Notes under the pieces: model-generated
What the model was told of the DNA's origin: nothing
Database searches by the model: none
Seen by the model: the letters and a program-made list of their open reading frames with translations, nothing else
In this document: in pieces, positions 33,056 to 41,515 of the stretch
Layout: the number at the start of each line of letters is the position of its first letter
How positions within the stretch are numbered: the stretch's first letter is position 1
Program-made: the position numbers and the translations under genes
Source of the DNA: Methanobacteriota archaeon
GTDB lineage: Archaea; Thermoplasmatota; Poseidoniia; Poseidoniales; Poseidoniaceae
DNA length: 44,664 nt
NCBI GenBank assembly: GCA_018662825.1
Contig: JABJFI010000013.1
Span: 1-44,664, forward strand
Direction: 5' to 3'

Positions 33056-33877
33056 ATGAACATTCGGGCATGTAGCAAAGGCATGGACGAGATGCTTGTA
33101 GCATTGTTTCTATTTTGGATACCCGTCGCAATGGTGCCTTTGGGTCTTTGGTATTCGATGTCATCTCCACTCAAAAACGCATCTTCGCGAGGACGCCTCT
33201 TTGCTTTTACAGGCGTCGTTTTAATCTGTATCAGTCCTTGGACAGTACCATCATCACCTTCAACCGCCGCCGGACATTTACTTGGAGCAATTATCGGGCC
33301 ATGTATGCTCATTCTTCTTGGCATCTATCTCATTTCTTTCTCAGGTAATGTTCCTGTTGGTAAATTACCTCGTAGCGATCGCAAACTAGGTGTATTGATG
33401 ACGGGATTTGGCTTTATTTGGTTGGCAGGCATGCATTGGTGGATTCTTACCCCCCAATTATCTCCCAATGAAGTCAACCATTATTGGTTTGTTTTCTGGC
33501 CAACATTCATTATTTTGACCTCCTGTTTGGCATCATGTTCTGCAGTCACACTCTTGATGATAGGTGAACAACGTAAGGCAGAATCCAATGCAATGTTCAT
33601 AGTTTCTGGCCTCTCTTTTTCTATTCTAATATTGGGTTTGAATGTCGATGGTCCTTTGATTACGGCAGATGAATTCCGGGAACATCTTTGGTTAGCAGTA
33701 GCAGATTTGGCGGGAATTACTGTTGGGACTTTGCTGTCTATTTTTGTCTTTGCTTTGGTGATTTATTCCTATGAACGCAGTTTACCAGCACCAAAAAGCA
33801 TCTCACCTCCAACTGAATCGGAGTTGAAACAGGTTTCTACACTGATTGCATCACACCTCGGAGGGGAAGACGAATGA
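33056..33877 (+). CDS. Multi-pass membrane protein of unknown function
   Basis: 273 residues with about seven hydrophobic helices (LVALFLFWIPVAMVPLGLWY; LLGAIIGPCMLILLGIYLI; LGVLMTGFGFIWLAGMHWW; FVFWPTFIILTSCLASCSAV; IVSGLSFSILILGLNV; LAGITVGTLLSIFVFALVI) and a charged C-terminus. No motif I recognise. ATG 33056 follows GGAGAG; the track start at 32699 reads through L44e on the other strand and is wrong. It overlaps the next membrane gene by ATGA, so the two are co-translated and may form one complex. Confidence 0.65.
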   Translation: MNIRACSKGMDEMLVALFLFWIPVAMVPLGLWYSMSSPLKNASSRGRLFAFTGVVLICISPWTVPSSPSTAAGHLLGAIIGPCMLILLGIYLISFSGNVPVGKLPRSDRKLGVLMTGFGFIWLAGMHWWILTPQLSPNEVNHYWFVFWPTFIILTSCLASCSAVTLLMIGEQRKAESNAMFIVSGLSFSILILGLNVDGPLITADEFREHLWLAVADLAGITVGTLLSIFVFALVIYSYERSLPAPKSISPPTESELKQVSTLIASHLGGEDE

Positions 33878-34350
33878 AAGAATCGAATCTTACCTTCACC
33901 TGGAGAATGATGCTTCTTGCATTTTTACTTCCACCTTTGCTCATCCTCGCCATCGACATTACATTTTATGGAAGTTTCAAAGGAATCGATTCAAATGTTT
34001 CTTTTACCCGCTTTTCGAATGCAACCCTTACGGCCTACATGCTCTGTTCACTGTTCTTACTCGGCAACTTGTTTTTCTATGGAGAATCACGAAATCGTCC
34101 TTTGGCACCCTTGGTGGGAATGTTTTTTGCAACGGCATTAGGTGTCGTAGCAACTGTTTTCTTTATCGGACAAGGCCCGATGTTGTTGGAAGATAATGGT
34201 TCGGTGCGTGCTCAAGCAATCTACAATGTTGTTCACATGTTTGTGTCTTCAGGAGCCATTCTTGTAGCGATGGGTGTGGCCTTAGGGGTCACATTTTCGG
34301 CCATAACTTCCCAAAAACAACGAAATAATTTCGAATTGGAAGAAGAGTAA
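33874..34350 (+). CDS. Four-helix membrane protein of unknown function
   Basis: 158 residues with four membrane helices: MMLLAFLLPPLLILAIDITF, ATLTAYMLCSLFLLGNLFFY, LVGMFFATALGVVATVFFI and VVHMFVSSGAILVAMGVALG. A hydrophilic acidic end (NNFELEEE) follows. It starts in an ATGA overlap with the preceding membrane gene. I do not recognise a family; the pair may be lineage-specific. Confidence 0.65.
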   Translation: MKESNLTFTWRMMLLAFLLPPLLILAIDITFYGSFKGIDSNVSFTRFSNATLTAYMLCSLFLLGNLFFYGESRNRPLAPLVGMFFATALGVVATVFFIGQGPMLLEDNGSVRAQAIYNVVHMFVSSGAILVAMGVALGVTFSAITSQKQRNNFELEEE

Positions 34351-34374
34351 TCATCTTTCTTTGAGCCAATACCT

Positions 34375-34415
34375 TAGCCGTCGGTTTGATAAGGGGGAGG
34401 TCGGTGGGGCGGCTA
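34375..34415 (+). repeat. Inverted repeat upstream of rpl37e
   Basis: TAGCCG (34375-34380) and CGGCTA (34410-34415) enclose a G-rich 29-base loop. The arms are flanked by CCT and AGG, which could extend the stem across bulges. The downstream arm ends 13 bases before the L37e ATG. It may be a leader structure of this ribosomal gene; not matched to a known element. Confidence 0.35.
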
Positions 34416-34428
34416 TACAGGTGTTTCT

Positions 34429-34608
34429 ATGTCGAAAGGTACGCCATCAATGGGTAAGCGTCAGAAGACCACCCACATTCGTTGCCGCCGCTGTGGTCGT
34501 AACGCATATCACAAGCAAAAGTCGGTTTGTGCATCATGTGGATACGGTGAAACAGCACGCATCCGTAAATTCAACTGGTCAAAGAAGGCCCACCGTCCAA
34601 AAGCTTGA
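34429..34608 (+). CDS. rpl37e: Large-subunit ribosomal protein L37e
   Basis: 59 residues, below the track's length limit and in a different frame from the listed ORF at 34361. The sequence begins [20 protein letters not shown] and continues [20 protein letters not shown] then [17 protein letters not shown]. The four-Cys zinc ribbon (C-x2-C ... C-x2-C) is complete, and the TPSxGK...TH...CRRCG pattern is diagnostic. The ATG at 34429 has no strong Shine-Dalgarno site within 10 bases, so it may depend on the upstream structure or a short leader. PurF follows after 70 bases. Confidence 0.95.
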   Translation: MSKGTPSMGKRQKTTHIRCRRCGRNAYHKQKSVCASCGYGETARIRKFNWSKKAHRPKA

Positions 34609-34678
34609 GGCGAAGGATATGGTTCTCAGCCGGAATGGCTACAAAGCGTCAAGCACTCGATGGAGTTGAGGCAAAGCA

Positions 34679-36220
34679 ATGTGTGGCATCATTGGAATCG
34701 TTGGGCGAAATAATGTCCATGTCAATCAATTGATCTACGATGGCCTAACTGTACTTCAGCACCGAGGACAAGATGCCGCTGGTATAATGTCTGATTATAA
34801 TGGCCAATTTCGCCTCAGGAAGTCAAAGGGGCTTGTATCTGATATTTTCTATACTCGGCATATGCGCCGTTTACAAGGCCATATTGGGATTGGCCATGTT
34901 AGATATCCAACGGCAGGTTCTTCTTCTCGTTCTGAGGCTCAACCATTCTATGTAAATTCGCCTTATGGGCTTGGACTTGCTCACAATGGAAATCTTACTA
35001 ATGCTTCAGAACTTCAAGTTCAACTCACCGATAACCACCATCGACACATGAATACATCCAGTGATTCTGAATTATTGCTAAATATGCTTGCAGTTGAACT
35101 TGCAACCAATTCTTCTAATATTTCGATTGAGGGGGCGCCACATCTTGATATTGAGACAGTCTTTGGTGCAGTAAAGAATCTAAACAAGCGTGTCAAAGGA
35201 AGTTATGCTTGTGTATCAATTATTTCCGGCTATGGATTGTTGGCATTCCGTGACCCATACGGTATCCGCCCGTTGATTTTTGGAAAACGAGAGATTGATG
35301 ATGAAACCGAATGGATGGTTGCAAGTGAATCGGTCGCAATAACTGCACTTGGTTTTGAAATCGTCCGAGATGTCCAACCGGGTGAAGCGATTTTCATCTC
35401 GACATCAGGCCATTTATTCCACCGCCAGTGTTCAGAAAAAGTTGAAGCCTCTCCGTGTATCTTTGAGCACGTTTATTTCGCTCGACCAGATTCGGTGATA
35501 GATGGTATTTCAGTCTACCATGCCCGTCTTAATCAAGGCGACATTTTGGCTAAGCGTATTCTTGAGCAATGGCCTGACCATGACATTGATGCAGTCATTC
35601 CTGTGCCTGATTCTGGACGCATTGCTGCTCTTCAAATGGCCGATGCACTGGATGTACCCTACCGTGAAGGTTTTGTCAAGAATCGATACGTGGGTCGAAC
35701 CTTTATCATGCCAGGGCAAGCGTTGAGAGAGAAATCGGTTCGTCGTAAACTCAACGCTATTGAACATGAATTCTCAGGTAAAAATATTCTATTGGTGGAT
35801 GATTCAATCGTTCGTGGAACCACCAGTGCTCAAATAATTGAAATGGCCAGAGATGTCGGTGCCAAGAAAGTCTACTTTGCCTCCGCAGCGCCCCCTGTGC
35901 GCCATCCAAATGTCTACGGTATCGATATGCCAGCCATCACTGAATTCATTGCAAATGGAAAAACAATTGATGAAATCAATTCCATAATTGGAAGTGACCG
36001 CCTCTTTTACCAAACGCTTGAAGACCTCATTGAGGCAACATCGATTGGAGAAAATCCACCTTCACGATTTGATACAAGTTGTTTCAATGGTGAATATATC
36101 ACTGGTGATATTGATGAGGTCTACCTTGAAAGGTTATTCAATGATAGAAATGACATGGCCAAAAAAGAAACAAGTGAAGATGATGAAATTGTGGATATGC
36201 ACAATGATACTGCTGATTGA
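34679..36220 (+). CDS. purF: Amidophosphoribosyltransferase
   Basis: 513 residues; the first step of purine synthesis, PRPP plus glutamine to phosphoribosylamine. The N-terminal nucleophile Cys directly follows Met (MCGIIGIVG), so no propeptide has to be removed. Ntn glutaminase motifs: [32 protein letters not shown] and [10 protein letters not shown]. The PRPP-binding loop is [13 protein letters not shown] near residue 370, with [14 protein letters not shown] following. The ATG comes 7 bases after GAGG. Length is normal. The next gene starts 9 bases after the stop. Confidence 0.95.
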   Translation: MCGIIGIVGRNNVHVNQLIYDGLTVLQHRGQDAAGIMSDYNGQFRLRKSKGLVSDIFYTRHMRRLQGHIGIGHVRYPTAGSSSRSEAQPFYVNSPYGLGLAHNGNLTNASELQVQLTDNHHRHMNTSSDSELLLNMLAVELATNSSNISIEGAPHLDIETVFGAVKNLNKRVKGSYACVSIISGYGLLAFRDPYGIRPLIFGKREIDDETEWMVASESVAITALGFEIVRDVQPGEAIFISTSGHLFHRQCSEKVEASPCIFEHVYFARPDSVIDGISVYHARLNQGDILAKRILEQWPDHDIDAVIPVPDSGRIAALQMADALDVPYREGFVKNRYVGRTFIMPGQALREKSVRRKLNAIEHEFSGKNILLVDDSIVRGTTSAQIIEMARDVGAKKVYFASAAPPVRHPNVYGIDMPAITEFIANGKTIDEINSIIGSDRLFYQTLEDLIEATSIGENPPSRFDTSCFNGEYITGDIDEVYLERLFNDRNDMAKKETSEDDEIVDMHNDTAD

Positions 36221-36229
36221 GGCATTTCA

Positions 36230-37159
36230 ATGGCACAACAATCTTGGATTCTTCGCTTTGGAGAATTAGGTCTAAAATCCAAAGTTGTTAGACGTGGATT
36301 TCAACGTGCATTACGCAAGAACTTGGTTCAACTTGCTGAAAACTCATCGGTTCCCCTAATTAGAGATCGACTTAGAAACTTCGATGTAATTTATTCAAGT
36401 GCACCGACAGAAACTGTTGAAGATTTGATGTGTCATGGACTAGGGATTGTTGCCATTGACCGCATGGTTGAATTATCGAGCAATCTTGACCCTCAACATA
36501 TTTCTCAACTTTTACTTGAACGGCACAACCGCGTAGGTGAAAAGAGAACTTTTGGTGTGCGAATCAAACGTCTAGGAGAAAAAGGTGAGTGGGATTCACA
36601 ATCCTATGCCCGAGCCCTTGGTTCTGCATTGATTGAACGAGACCCATCTCTTTCAGTTGATTTATCGAATCCCGAATGGTGGGTGAAGATTATTCTAGAA
36701 CCAGCAAGTGTTTCATCGATTGAAAAACGAATACAAGGGCCGGGGGGATTGCCAACAGGTGTACAAGGTGATGTATTAGCTCAATTGAGAACAGAGGATG
36801 ATGTCATGAGTTCATTCCTCATTATGCGCCGAGGTTCACGAATAATACCTATTCTTGAATCGAAATCAGAATTCATCGAACTGCTTTCAAAATGGGACCC
36901 ATTCCTAGGTGTTCGAAGTCGAACAAGGGATGAAAGGGGCGAAATGTTTCAAAGACCCGCCTGGGGAGTTGTAGGGCTTACAATCGAACAAGCAAAACCA
37001 CATATTCAACGTCGAGAAACTGCAATAAAAACGACCCCACTCTCTACTCTTGAGCCCCTTTGTGGATGGACTGAAGATGAAAAACAGGCCTTATGGCGAC
37101 ATGTAAAGGCCCCGAGTCAATATCTCCCACACCCCGATAAGGCATCTTGGATTGAATGA
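36230..37159 (+). CDS. ThiI-like THUMP protein without the PP-loop catalytic motif
   Basis: 309 residues. ThiI makes 4-thiouridine in tRNA. The N-terminal ferredoxin-like region (RFGELGLKSKVVRRGFQRAL) and the THUMP domain (RTFGVRIKRLGEKGEWDSQS; VDLSNPEWWVKIILE) are clearly ThiI-type, as is the linker GPGGLPTGVQGDVLAQL near residue 170. At the place where ThiI has LSGGIDSPVA, this protein has LRTEDDVMSS, so the ATP-pyrophosphatase loop is absent, although the following MRRGSRIIPI still echoes the ThiI fold. No rhodanese domain. The length is shorter than archaeal ThiI (about 380-400). It may be a tRNA-binding remnant or a regulatory paralog. Confidence 0.7.
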   Translation: MAQQSWILRFGELGLKSKVVRRGFQRALRKNLVQLAENSSVPLIRDRLRNFDVIYSSAPTETVEDLMCHGLGIVAIDRMVELSSNLDPQHISQLLLERHNRVGEKRTFGVRIKRLGEKGEWDSQSYARALGSALIERDPSLSVDLSNPEWWVKIILEPASVSSIEKRIQGPGGLPTGVQGDVLAQLRTEDDVMSSFLIMRRGSRIIPILESKSEFIELLSKWDPFLGVRSRTRDERGEMFQRPAWGVVGLTIEQAKPHIQRRETAIKTTPLSTLEPLCGWTEDEKQALWRHVKAPSQYLPHPDKASWIE

Positions 37160-37214
37160 ATAGTTCCACTCAAGGAAGGGATGCAATTAATTGAGATATG
37201 CTCCTCTACGATGC

Positions 37215-38849
37215 ATGCTCAGTACCCATTCGGTGCATATCGCATTCCAACCTGAGGCAAAGGTTAGTGCTTTGGCATTGTCAATGGATGGCGCTATTGC
37301 AGTTTGGGCTGAAGGTGATGGTAACCTCTTCATTGCTCAAGATTCACAAGGCATGCTTACTTCATCATCTTCTTGGAAAGCACCAGCCCTAATACGGAAG
37401 GCAATTCTACGCGGCAATCAGATTTTTGTCTTGGATGATGAACTCGGTCTCACTTGCTTAGACCTTGAAGGAAACGTTCTATGGCAAATTGAAATTGGAG
37501 CCGGCGGATTTGCTTTACAATCTTTACCGTCTCAACTAGCAGTACTTGATGGACTTGGAAGATTACATTTAGTTGGTTATGATGGGAAAACAGTTCAATT
37601 AGATGAAGAATACAATGATATTTTGCGCTGTATATCAGTTGGAGAGTATTTAGTTTTGGCACATGAAAATGGCCTAGTGCAAGCACTTCAAAATGGGAAA
37701 ACGGTATGGTCAAGGCCAATTCGAGGAGATATGGGAGAATCCATCACATGCCTCGGTTTCGATTCGAGCCAGAATCTTGTCATTGGAAGAGAAGGCTATG
37801 CATTGGTCGCTGGCGATGAGGAAGTACTTGAAATTGAAATTTGGGATGTCAAGCAACAGGTTTTGGTCAGGAGAGAGGATTTGAAAAGCCGGTTGCTACA
37901 GGCAATTCCCTCCGAAAAGGGATTGCTATGTGGATTTGATAATGGCGATGTTTCAGAGTATTTGTCCAAGCAATCCACCTATACATTTGAGCCTCTTCTC
38001 TCATGCGGTTATCCGGTTCAAAACCTAATCTTTCGGAATGGATGTATTGCTGCAGCCTCTTGGTTTTACATTTTTGGCAAGGATAGTGATGGGCGGGAAT
38101 GGAAAATCGAACATCAAGGTATGCCTCATTATCTAGAGGCATCCAGAGATGGCTCAGTCTGCCTTTTTGCTGGTGAAGACCAGAACGATTGGACTGAGAT
38201 TGAACCAATCGGTATTTTTTCCTTTAATGAAGAATTGGTTGAAATCGATGCCTCTGAACTCACACTCTGGTTTGAAAAGACCGAAGAAATAGTTGAATTA
38301 TCTGCTGAAGAACTCTATAGAGTAGATGATGAGATGAATTCTTTTTTCTCACAAGAGGAATTGGATTCGATGCAGAATTCACAACCGGCTGATGTTGCCA
38401 TTGATGCTTTACACAGTGCATTAGAAGGGGAACTTGGCGAATCTCAGCAAGCCACAGAAGATGGCACACTGGATATTGATACGGATGAATTGCTTGCTCA
38501 ACTTGATGATGCAATTACCAATATGGCACTGCTTCCTTCTGAAGATTTGATTGAAGAATTGAATACTCAGGTGGGAGAAATCATTGTGCCGCGTGCTATT
38601 TCTGGAGATGACCAGAATTTGAAAGCCGATGCAGATGGTTCGGCGATAGTTACTCTTGACGGTTCCAATTCTTTTGACCCACAAGGGCGCATTCAGACTT
38701 GGTCTTGGATTGAAAGCAGTGGCAAAGAGATTGCGTCATCTGCAAAGGTTCGAGTAAAGGTGCCGCGTGGAAGCCATAGTTTTGAATTACGAATTTGCGA
38801 TAGAGATGGACAATGGTCGAGTGATTCCTTGCATATCTTGGTTGAATGA
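37215..38849 (+). CDS. Propeller-like protein with acidic linker and C-terminal PKD-like domain
   Basis: 544 residues, no signal peptide or membrane helix. Residues 1-340 show repeated beta-units ending in W or D-G turns (ALSMDGAIAVWAEGDGNLF; LDLEGNVLWQIEIGAGG; LDGLGRLHLVGYDG; LCGFDNGDVSEY), as in WD40/PQQ propellers. Residues about 370-460 form a very acidic helical linker rich in D, E, L and Q. The last 80 residues resemble a PKD domain (TLDGSNSFDPQGRIQTWSW; ICDRDGQWSSDS). ATG 37215 is one option; TTG 37191 is another. Intracellular or exported by an unseen route; function unknown. Confidence 0.6.
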   Translation: MLSTHSVHIAFQPEAKVSALALSMDGAIAVWAEGDGNLFIAQDSQGMLTSSSSWKAPALIRKAILRGNQIFVLDDELGLTCLDLEGNVLWQIEIGAGGFALQSLPSQLAVLDGLGRLHLVGYDGKTVQLDEEYNDILRCISVGEYLVLAHENGLVQALQNGKTVWSRPIRGDMGESITCLGFDSSQNLVIGREGYALVAGDEEVLEIEIWDVKQQVLVRREDLKSRLLQAIPSEKGLLCGFDNGDVSEYLSKQSTYTFEPLLSCGYPVQNLIFRNGCIAAASWFYIFGKDSDGREWKIEHQGMPHYLEASRDGSVCLFAGEDQNDWTEIEPIGIFSFNEELVEIDASELTLWFEKTEEIVELSAEELYRVDDEMNSFFSQEELDSMQNSQPADVAIDALHSALEGELGESQQATEDGTLDIDTDELLAQLDDAITNMALLPSEDLIEELNTQVGEIIVPRAISGDDQNLKADADGSAIVTLDGSNSFDPQGRIQTWSWIESSGKEIASSAKVRVKVPRGSHSFELRICDRDGQWSSDSLHILVE

Positions 38850-38886
38850 GGCTTAGTCTCTTGAAGGTGAGTTGCCTGGCAAGACC

Positions 38887-39657
38887 ATGGCCGTAAGTGA
38901 ACCATGGGTTGAATGCTTCTTTGTAGGAGTTTTACAGATGCGTTGTTCGGTCGTAACCGATCGAATGACAGGTGACACCGTGATTATTGATGGTGGAGGA
39001 GAGCCTGAACGCCTTATCGAGTGGGTAGATGGCTTTGCAGGCTCTGGTCCAGATTGGTCGAATGGACCTCAAAGTGCCGAGCAAATGAAGCAACAAAATA
39101 TTCCGAAGAGAAACGTTGTTGCTCTTCTCAATACACACGCTCATTTCGACCACAGCGGACATATTCCGGATTTAATCAATCGCTATGCAGTTGAGTGGCA
39201 TCTTCATCCCGATGATACCTTTTTGCAAACCTTGGCCACTTCTTCAGCCCAACGTTATGGTTTCGAGGTTCCGGAACCTGCAGTTGCGGATGTGGATTTA
39301 GTACCTAATGAAATTCTTGAAGTTGGAGCACTCGGATTCGAAATCCTTCATACCCCTGGTCACACATTGGGAGGTTGTTGTCTTCGACTAATAGTTACGG
39401 ATGGCCCAGACCACTTATTTGTGGGTGACACATTGTTTGCAGGCTCAGTTGGCCGTACTGACCTTCCTAATACAGGGGGAGACTTTACCGTTCTTGCACG
39501 TTCCATACATACACAACTTTGGCCTTTGGCACCAGAAACAATTGTCTATCCTGGACATGGACCTTTGACAACGATTGGTCATGAAAAGAAAACTAATCCA
39601 TTTGTAGGCGACGATTCAGGTTCAGGCGGCGTCTACACCCGGGGCCGGTATGCTTGA
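38887..39657 (+). CDS. Metallo-beta-lactamase-fold hydrolase (glyoxalase II-like)
   Basis: 256 residues. Metal-binding motif THAHFDHSGH (HxHxDH) near residue 88, then HTPGHTLGGCC, FVGDTLFAGSVGRTDLP and YPGHGPLTTIGHEKKTNPF, all typical of the glyoxalase II/persulfide dioxygenase subgroup. An insertion of about 30 residues before the metal motif (GFAGSGPDWSNGPQSAEQ) is unusual. ATG 38887 is chosen over TTG 38872; GAAGGTGA lies upstream of both. Convergent with etfA, the stops being adjacent. Substrate not predictable. Confidence 0.82.
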   Translation: MAVSEPWVECFFVGVLQMRCSVVTDRMTGDTVIIDGGGEPERLIEWVDGFAGSGPDWSNGPQSAEQMKQQNIPKRNVVALLNTHAHFDHSGHIPDLINRYAVEWHLHPDDTFLQTLATSSAQRYGFEVPEPAVADVDLVPNEILEVGALGFEILHTPGHTLGGCCLRLIVTDGPDHLFVGDTLFAGSVGRTDLPNTGGDFTVLARSIHTQLWPLAPETIVYPGHGPLTTIGHEKKTNPFVGDDSGSGGVYTRGRYA

Positions 39658-40590
39658 TTATGCCATCATAGCAGAAAGCGTGGATTGGAGAATAGGCAAT
39701 GCCTCTTCCCATGTAGCTACGATTCCATAATCTGCATGTTGAAAAATCGGAGCGTCAGCATCTTTGTTGATGGCGACAATATATTTCGATGAACGCATTC
39801 CAGCCAAATGTTGAATGGCGCCTGAAATACCAACAGCAATGTAGAGATTCGGGTTGACCGTTTTTCCGGTTTGACCAACTTGCATTGAATGAGGTATTTC
39901 ATCCCAAGTGTCAACTGCAGCACGAGATGCTCCAACTGCAGCACCTAAGGTGTCTGCAATGGCTTCCAAGTGAGAAAAATTTTCAGGATTACCCATGCCT
40001 CTTCCCCCAGAGATGATTATGTTTGCTTCCGCAACATCAAGTCTGTTAGATGCACGCGCCATGAATTCTTGAACAGCTGTTGCGACATCACCTGATGTAT
40101 CGACAACAGATACATTTGCAGAGCCATCGTTACCAGAGGCATCAAAGACATTTGGACGAACAGAGACCACCGCATTTCCGCTTAGTGATACGGTTTGCAT
40201 TGCTTTACCAGAATAAATTGGTGAAGTCAAATTGCCACTTTCAATTTTAACGACATCTTGCACAACTGAAATCCCTCGACGTGCGGCCAATCGTGCAGCA
40301 AGGTCTTTTGATTGTGGCGATGCAGAGGTAATGATAATGCCTGCAGGTGTTACTGCATCCAAAGCAGCAGCCCATCCTGCAGCATCATAGTCTGAAAAAA
40401 CATCAGACTTTGCGGCCAAAATTCCTGCTACACCTGTAAATTTAGCAGCACCATCGGCAAGACTTGCATCAGCACATGGAACGACAACAACAGGTTGGGA
40501 GCCAAGGGCATTAGCAGCGGTGATGAGTTCAGCGGTTGTTGGGTGGACTGCACCCTTTACGATTTCAGCGATTACTACAGTTTCAGTCAT
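39658..40590 (-). CDS. etfA: Electron transfer flavoprotein alpha subunit
   Basis: 310 residues. EtfA binds FAD and carries electrons from acyl-CoA and other dehydrogenases to the membrane. The C-terminal FAD domain has SGGRGMGNPENF, AVGASRAAVDTWDEIPHSMQ, GQTGKTVNPNLYIAVGISGA and the INKDADAPIFQHADYGIV signature. ATG 40590 has GAGGTGG 5 bases upstream; that site overlaps the etfB stop region, so etfB and etfA are tightly coupled. Suggests beta-oxidation or amino-acid catabolism in a heterotroph. Confidence 0.95.
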   Translation of the reverse strand: MTETVVIAEIVKGAVHPTTAELITAANALGSQPVVVVPCADASLADGAAKFTGVAGILAAKSDVFSDYDAAGWAAALDAVTPAGIIITSASPQSKDLAARLAARRGISVVQDVVKIESGNLTSPIYSGKAMQTVSLSGNAVVSVRPNVFDASGNDGSANVSVVDTSGDVATAVQEFMARASNRLDVAEANIIISGGRGMGNPENFSHLEAIADTLGAAVGASRAAVDTWDEIPHSMQVGQTGKTVNPNLYIAVGISGAIQHLAGMRSSKYIVAINKDADAPIFQHADYGIVATWEEALPILQSTLSAMMA

Positions 40591-40600
40591 ATTTACCACC

Positions 40601-41338
40601 TCAAATTACGTTTGCCTCATCTCGTAGAAGTTGTGCAACTTCAGCCGCGGCTGCGCCGCCTTCGTATGATTTTCCTGCTGGTTTAGCAGGTGGCATACTG
40701 TGAGTGACAATAGAAATGGTTGAAGCAGGAACTTCAACACTCTGGACATCAACCTGCGCTCTCTTTGCTTGCATGATGCCTTTGACATTTGGTTTTCGAA
40801 CCTTAATGTCCCCTTTGTCGCAGGAAATAACTGCTGGAAGCGGAACATTGACTCGAGCATTTCCGCCCGATGAGGGAGTGATGACAGAAAGTTGGTCGCC
40901 AAAGGCGACACTAATTGTGTTGGAAACAGATGCCCAGCCAAGACGTTCTGCCAAACCCGGTCCAGTTGAGCCAGCTCCGGTATCAGCAGCGGATTTGCCG
41001 CAATACACTACATCTGCTTCAAGACTTGAGACAACCGATGCAAGCATCGATTGAAGGGCATTTGAATCAAGGTTATCGTCACAATCGATACGAACAATAT
41101 GGTCAACTCCAATGGCTTTTGCATCTTTCAAGACCTTATCTGCACCTGCTGCCCCTACAGTGATTGCCGTTACTTCTCCACCGCTTGCTTCGCGGTGTTG
41201 TAGAGCGGTTTCTACAGCGAACTCATCATAAGGACTCATTACTTTCTTGACTGCGGAGAGGTCTACCCTTTCACCAGAGAGAACGATACGAGCATTGGTG
41301 TCAGGCACTTGTTTTACGAGGACGATAATATTGGCCAT
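40601..41338 (-). CDS. etfB: Electron transfer flavoprotein beta subunit
   Basis: 245 residues, with EtfA forming the ETF heterodimer. Motifs: NIIVLVKQVPDTNARI at the N-terminus, VMSPYDEFAVETALQ, GKSAADTGAGSTGPGLAERLGW and VPLPAVISCDKGDIKVRKPNVKGIM (the EtfB recognition-loop region). ATG 41338 follows GGGAGTG; the track start at 41398 adds 20 residues without family likeness. First gene of the etfBA operon; the AT-rich segment CATATATTATT 90 bases upstream is a likely TATA box. Confidence 0.94.
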   Translation of the reverse strand: MANIIVLVKQVPDTNARIVLSGERVDLSAVKKVMSPYDEFAVETALQHREASGGEVTAITVGAAGADKVLKDAKAIGVDHIVRIDCDDNLDSNALQSMLASVVSSLEADVVYCGKSAADTGAGSTGPGLAERLGWASVSNTISVAFGDQLSVITPSSGGNARVNVPLPAVISCDKGDIKVRKPNVKGIMQAKRAQVDVQSVEVPASTISIVTHSMPPAKPAGKSYEGGAAAAEVAQLLRDEANVI

Positions 41339-41515
41339 AGCAGAGACACTCCCAAGGAATATCTCGACCACCTCAAAGGGATTCTTGAACGTTTGCACGT
41401 CTTTTCGTGGCCACTATCTCACAACCATATATTATTCATTAACTAATTGATGCAAGTAAGTATTTGACAACCTATCAAAACCTTTCTTAACCGTCACGCT
41501 TCGCCGATATAATCC
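41339..41515. promoter_or_regulatory. Divergent promoter region between etfB and the MCM-N gene
   Basis: 177 bases, AT-rich, no gene. On the minus strand AATAATATATG (41426-41436) is a good TATA candidate for etfBA with a leader of about 60 bases. On the plus strand CTTTCTTAAC (41482-41491) lies about 30 bases before the MCM-N ATG, which would give a leaderless or nearly leaderless transcript. Start sites are not mapped. Confidence 0.45.
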
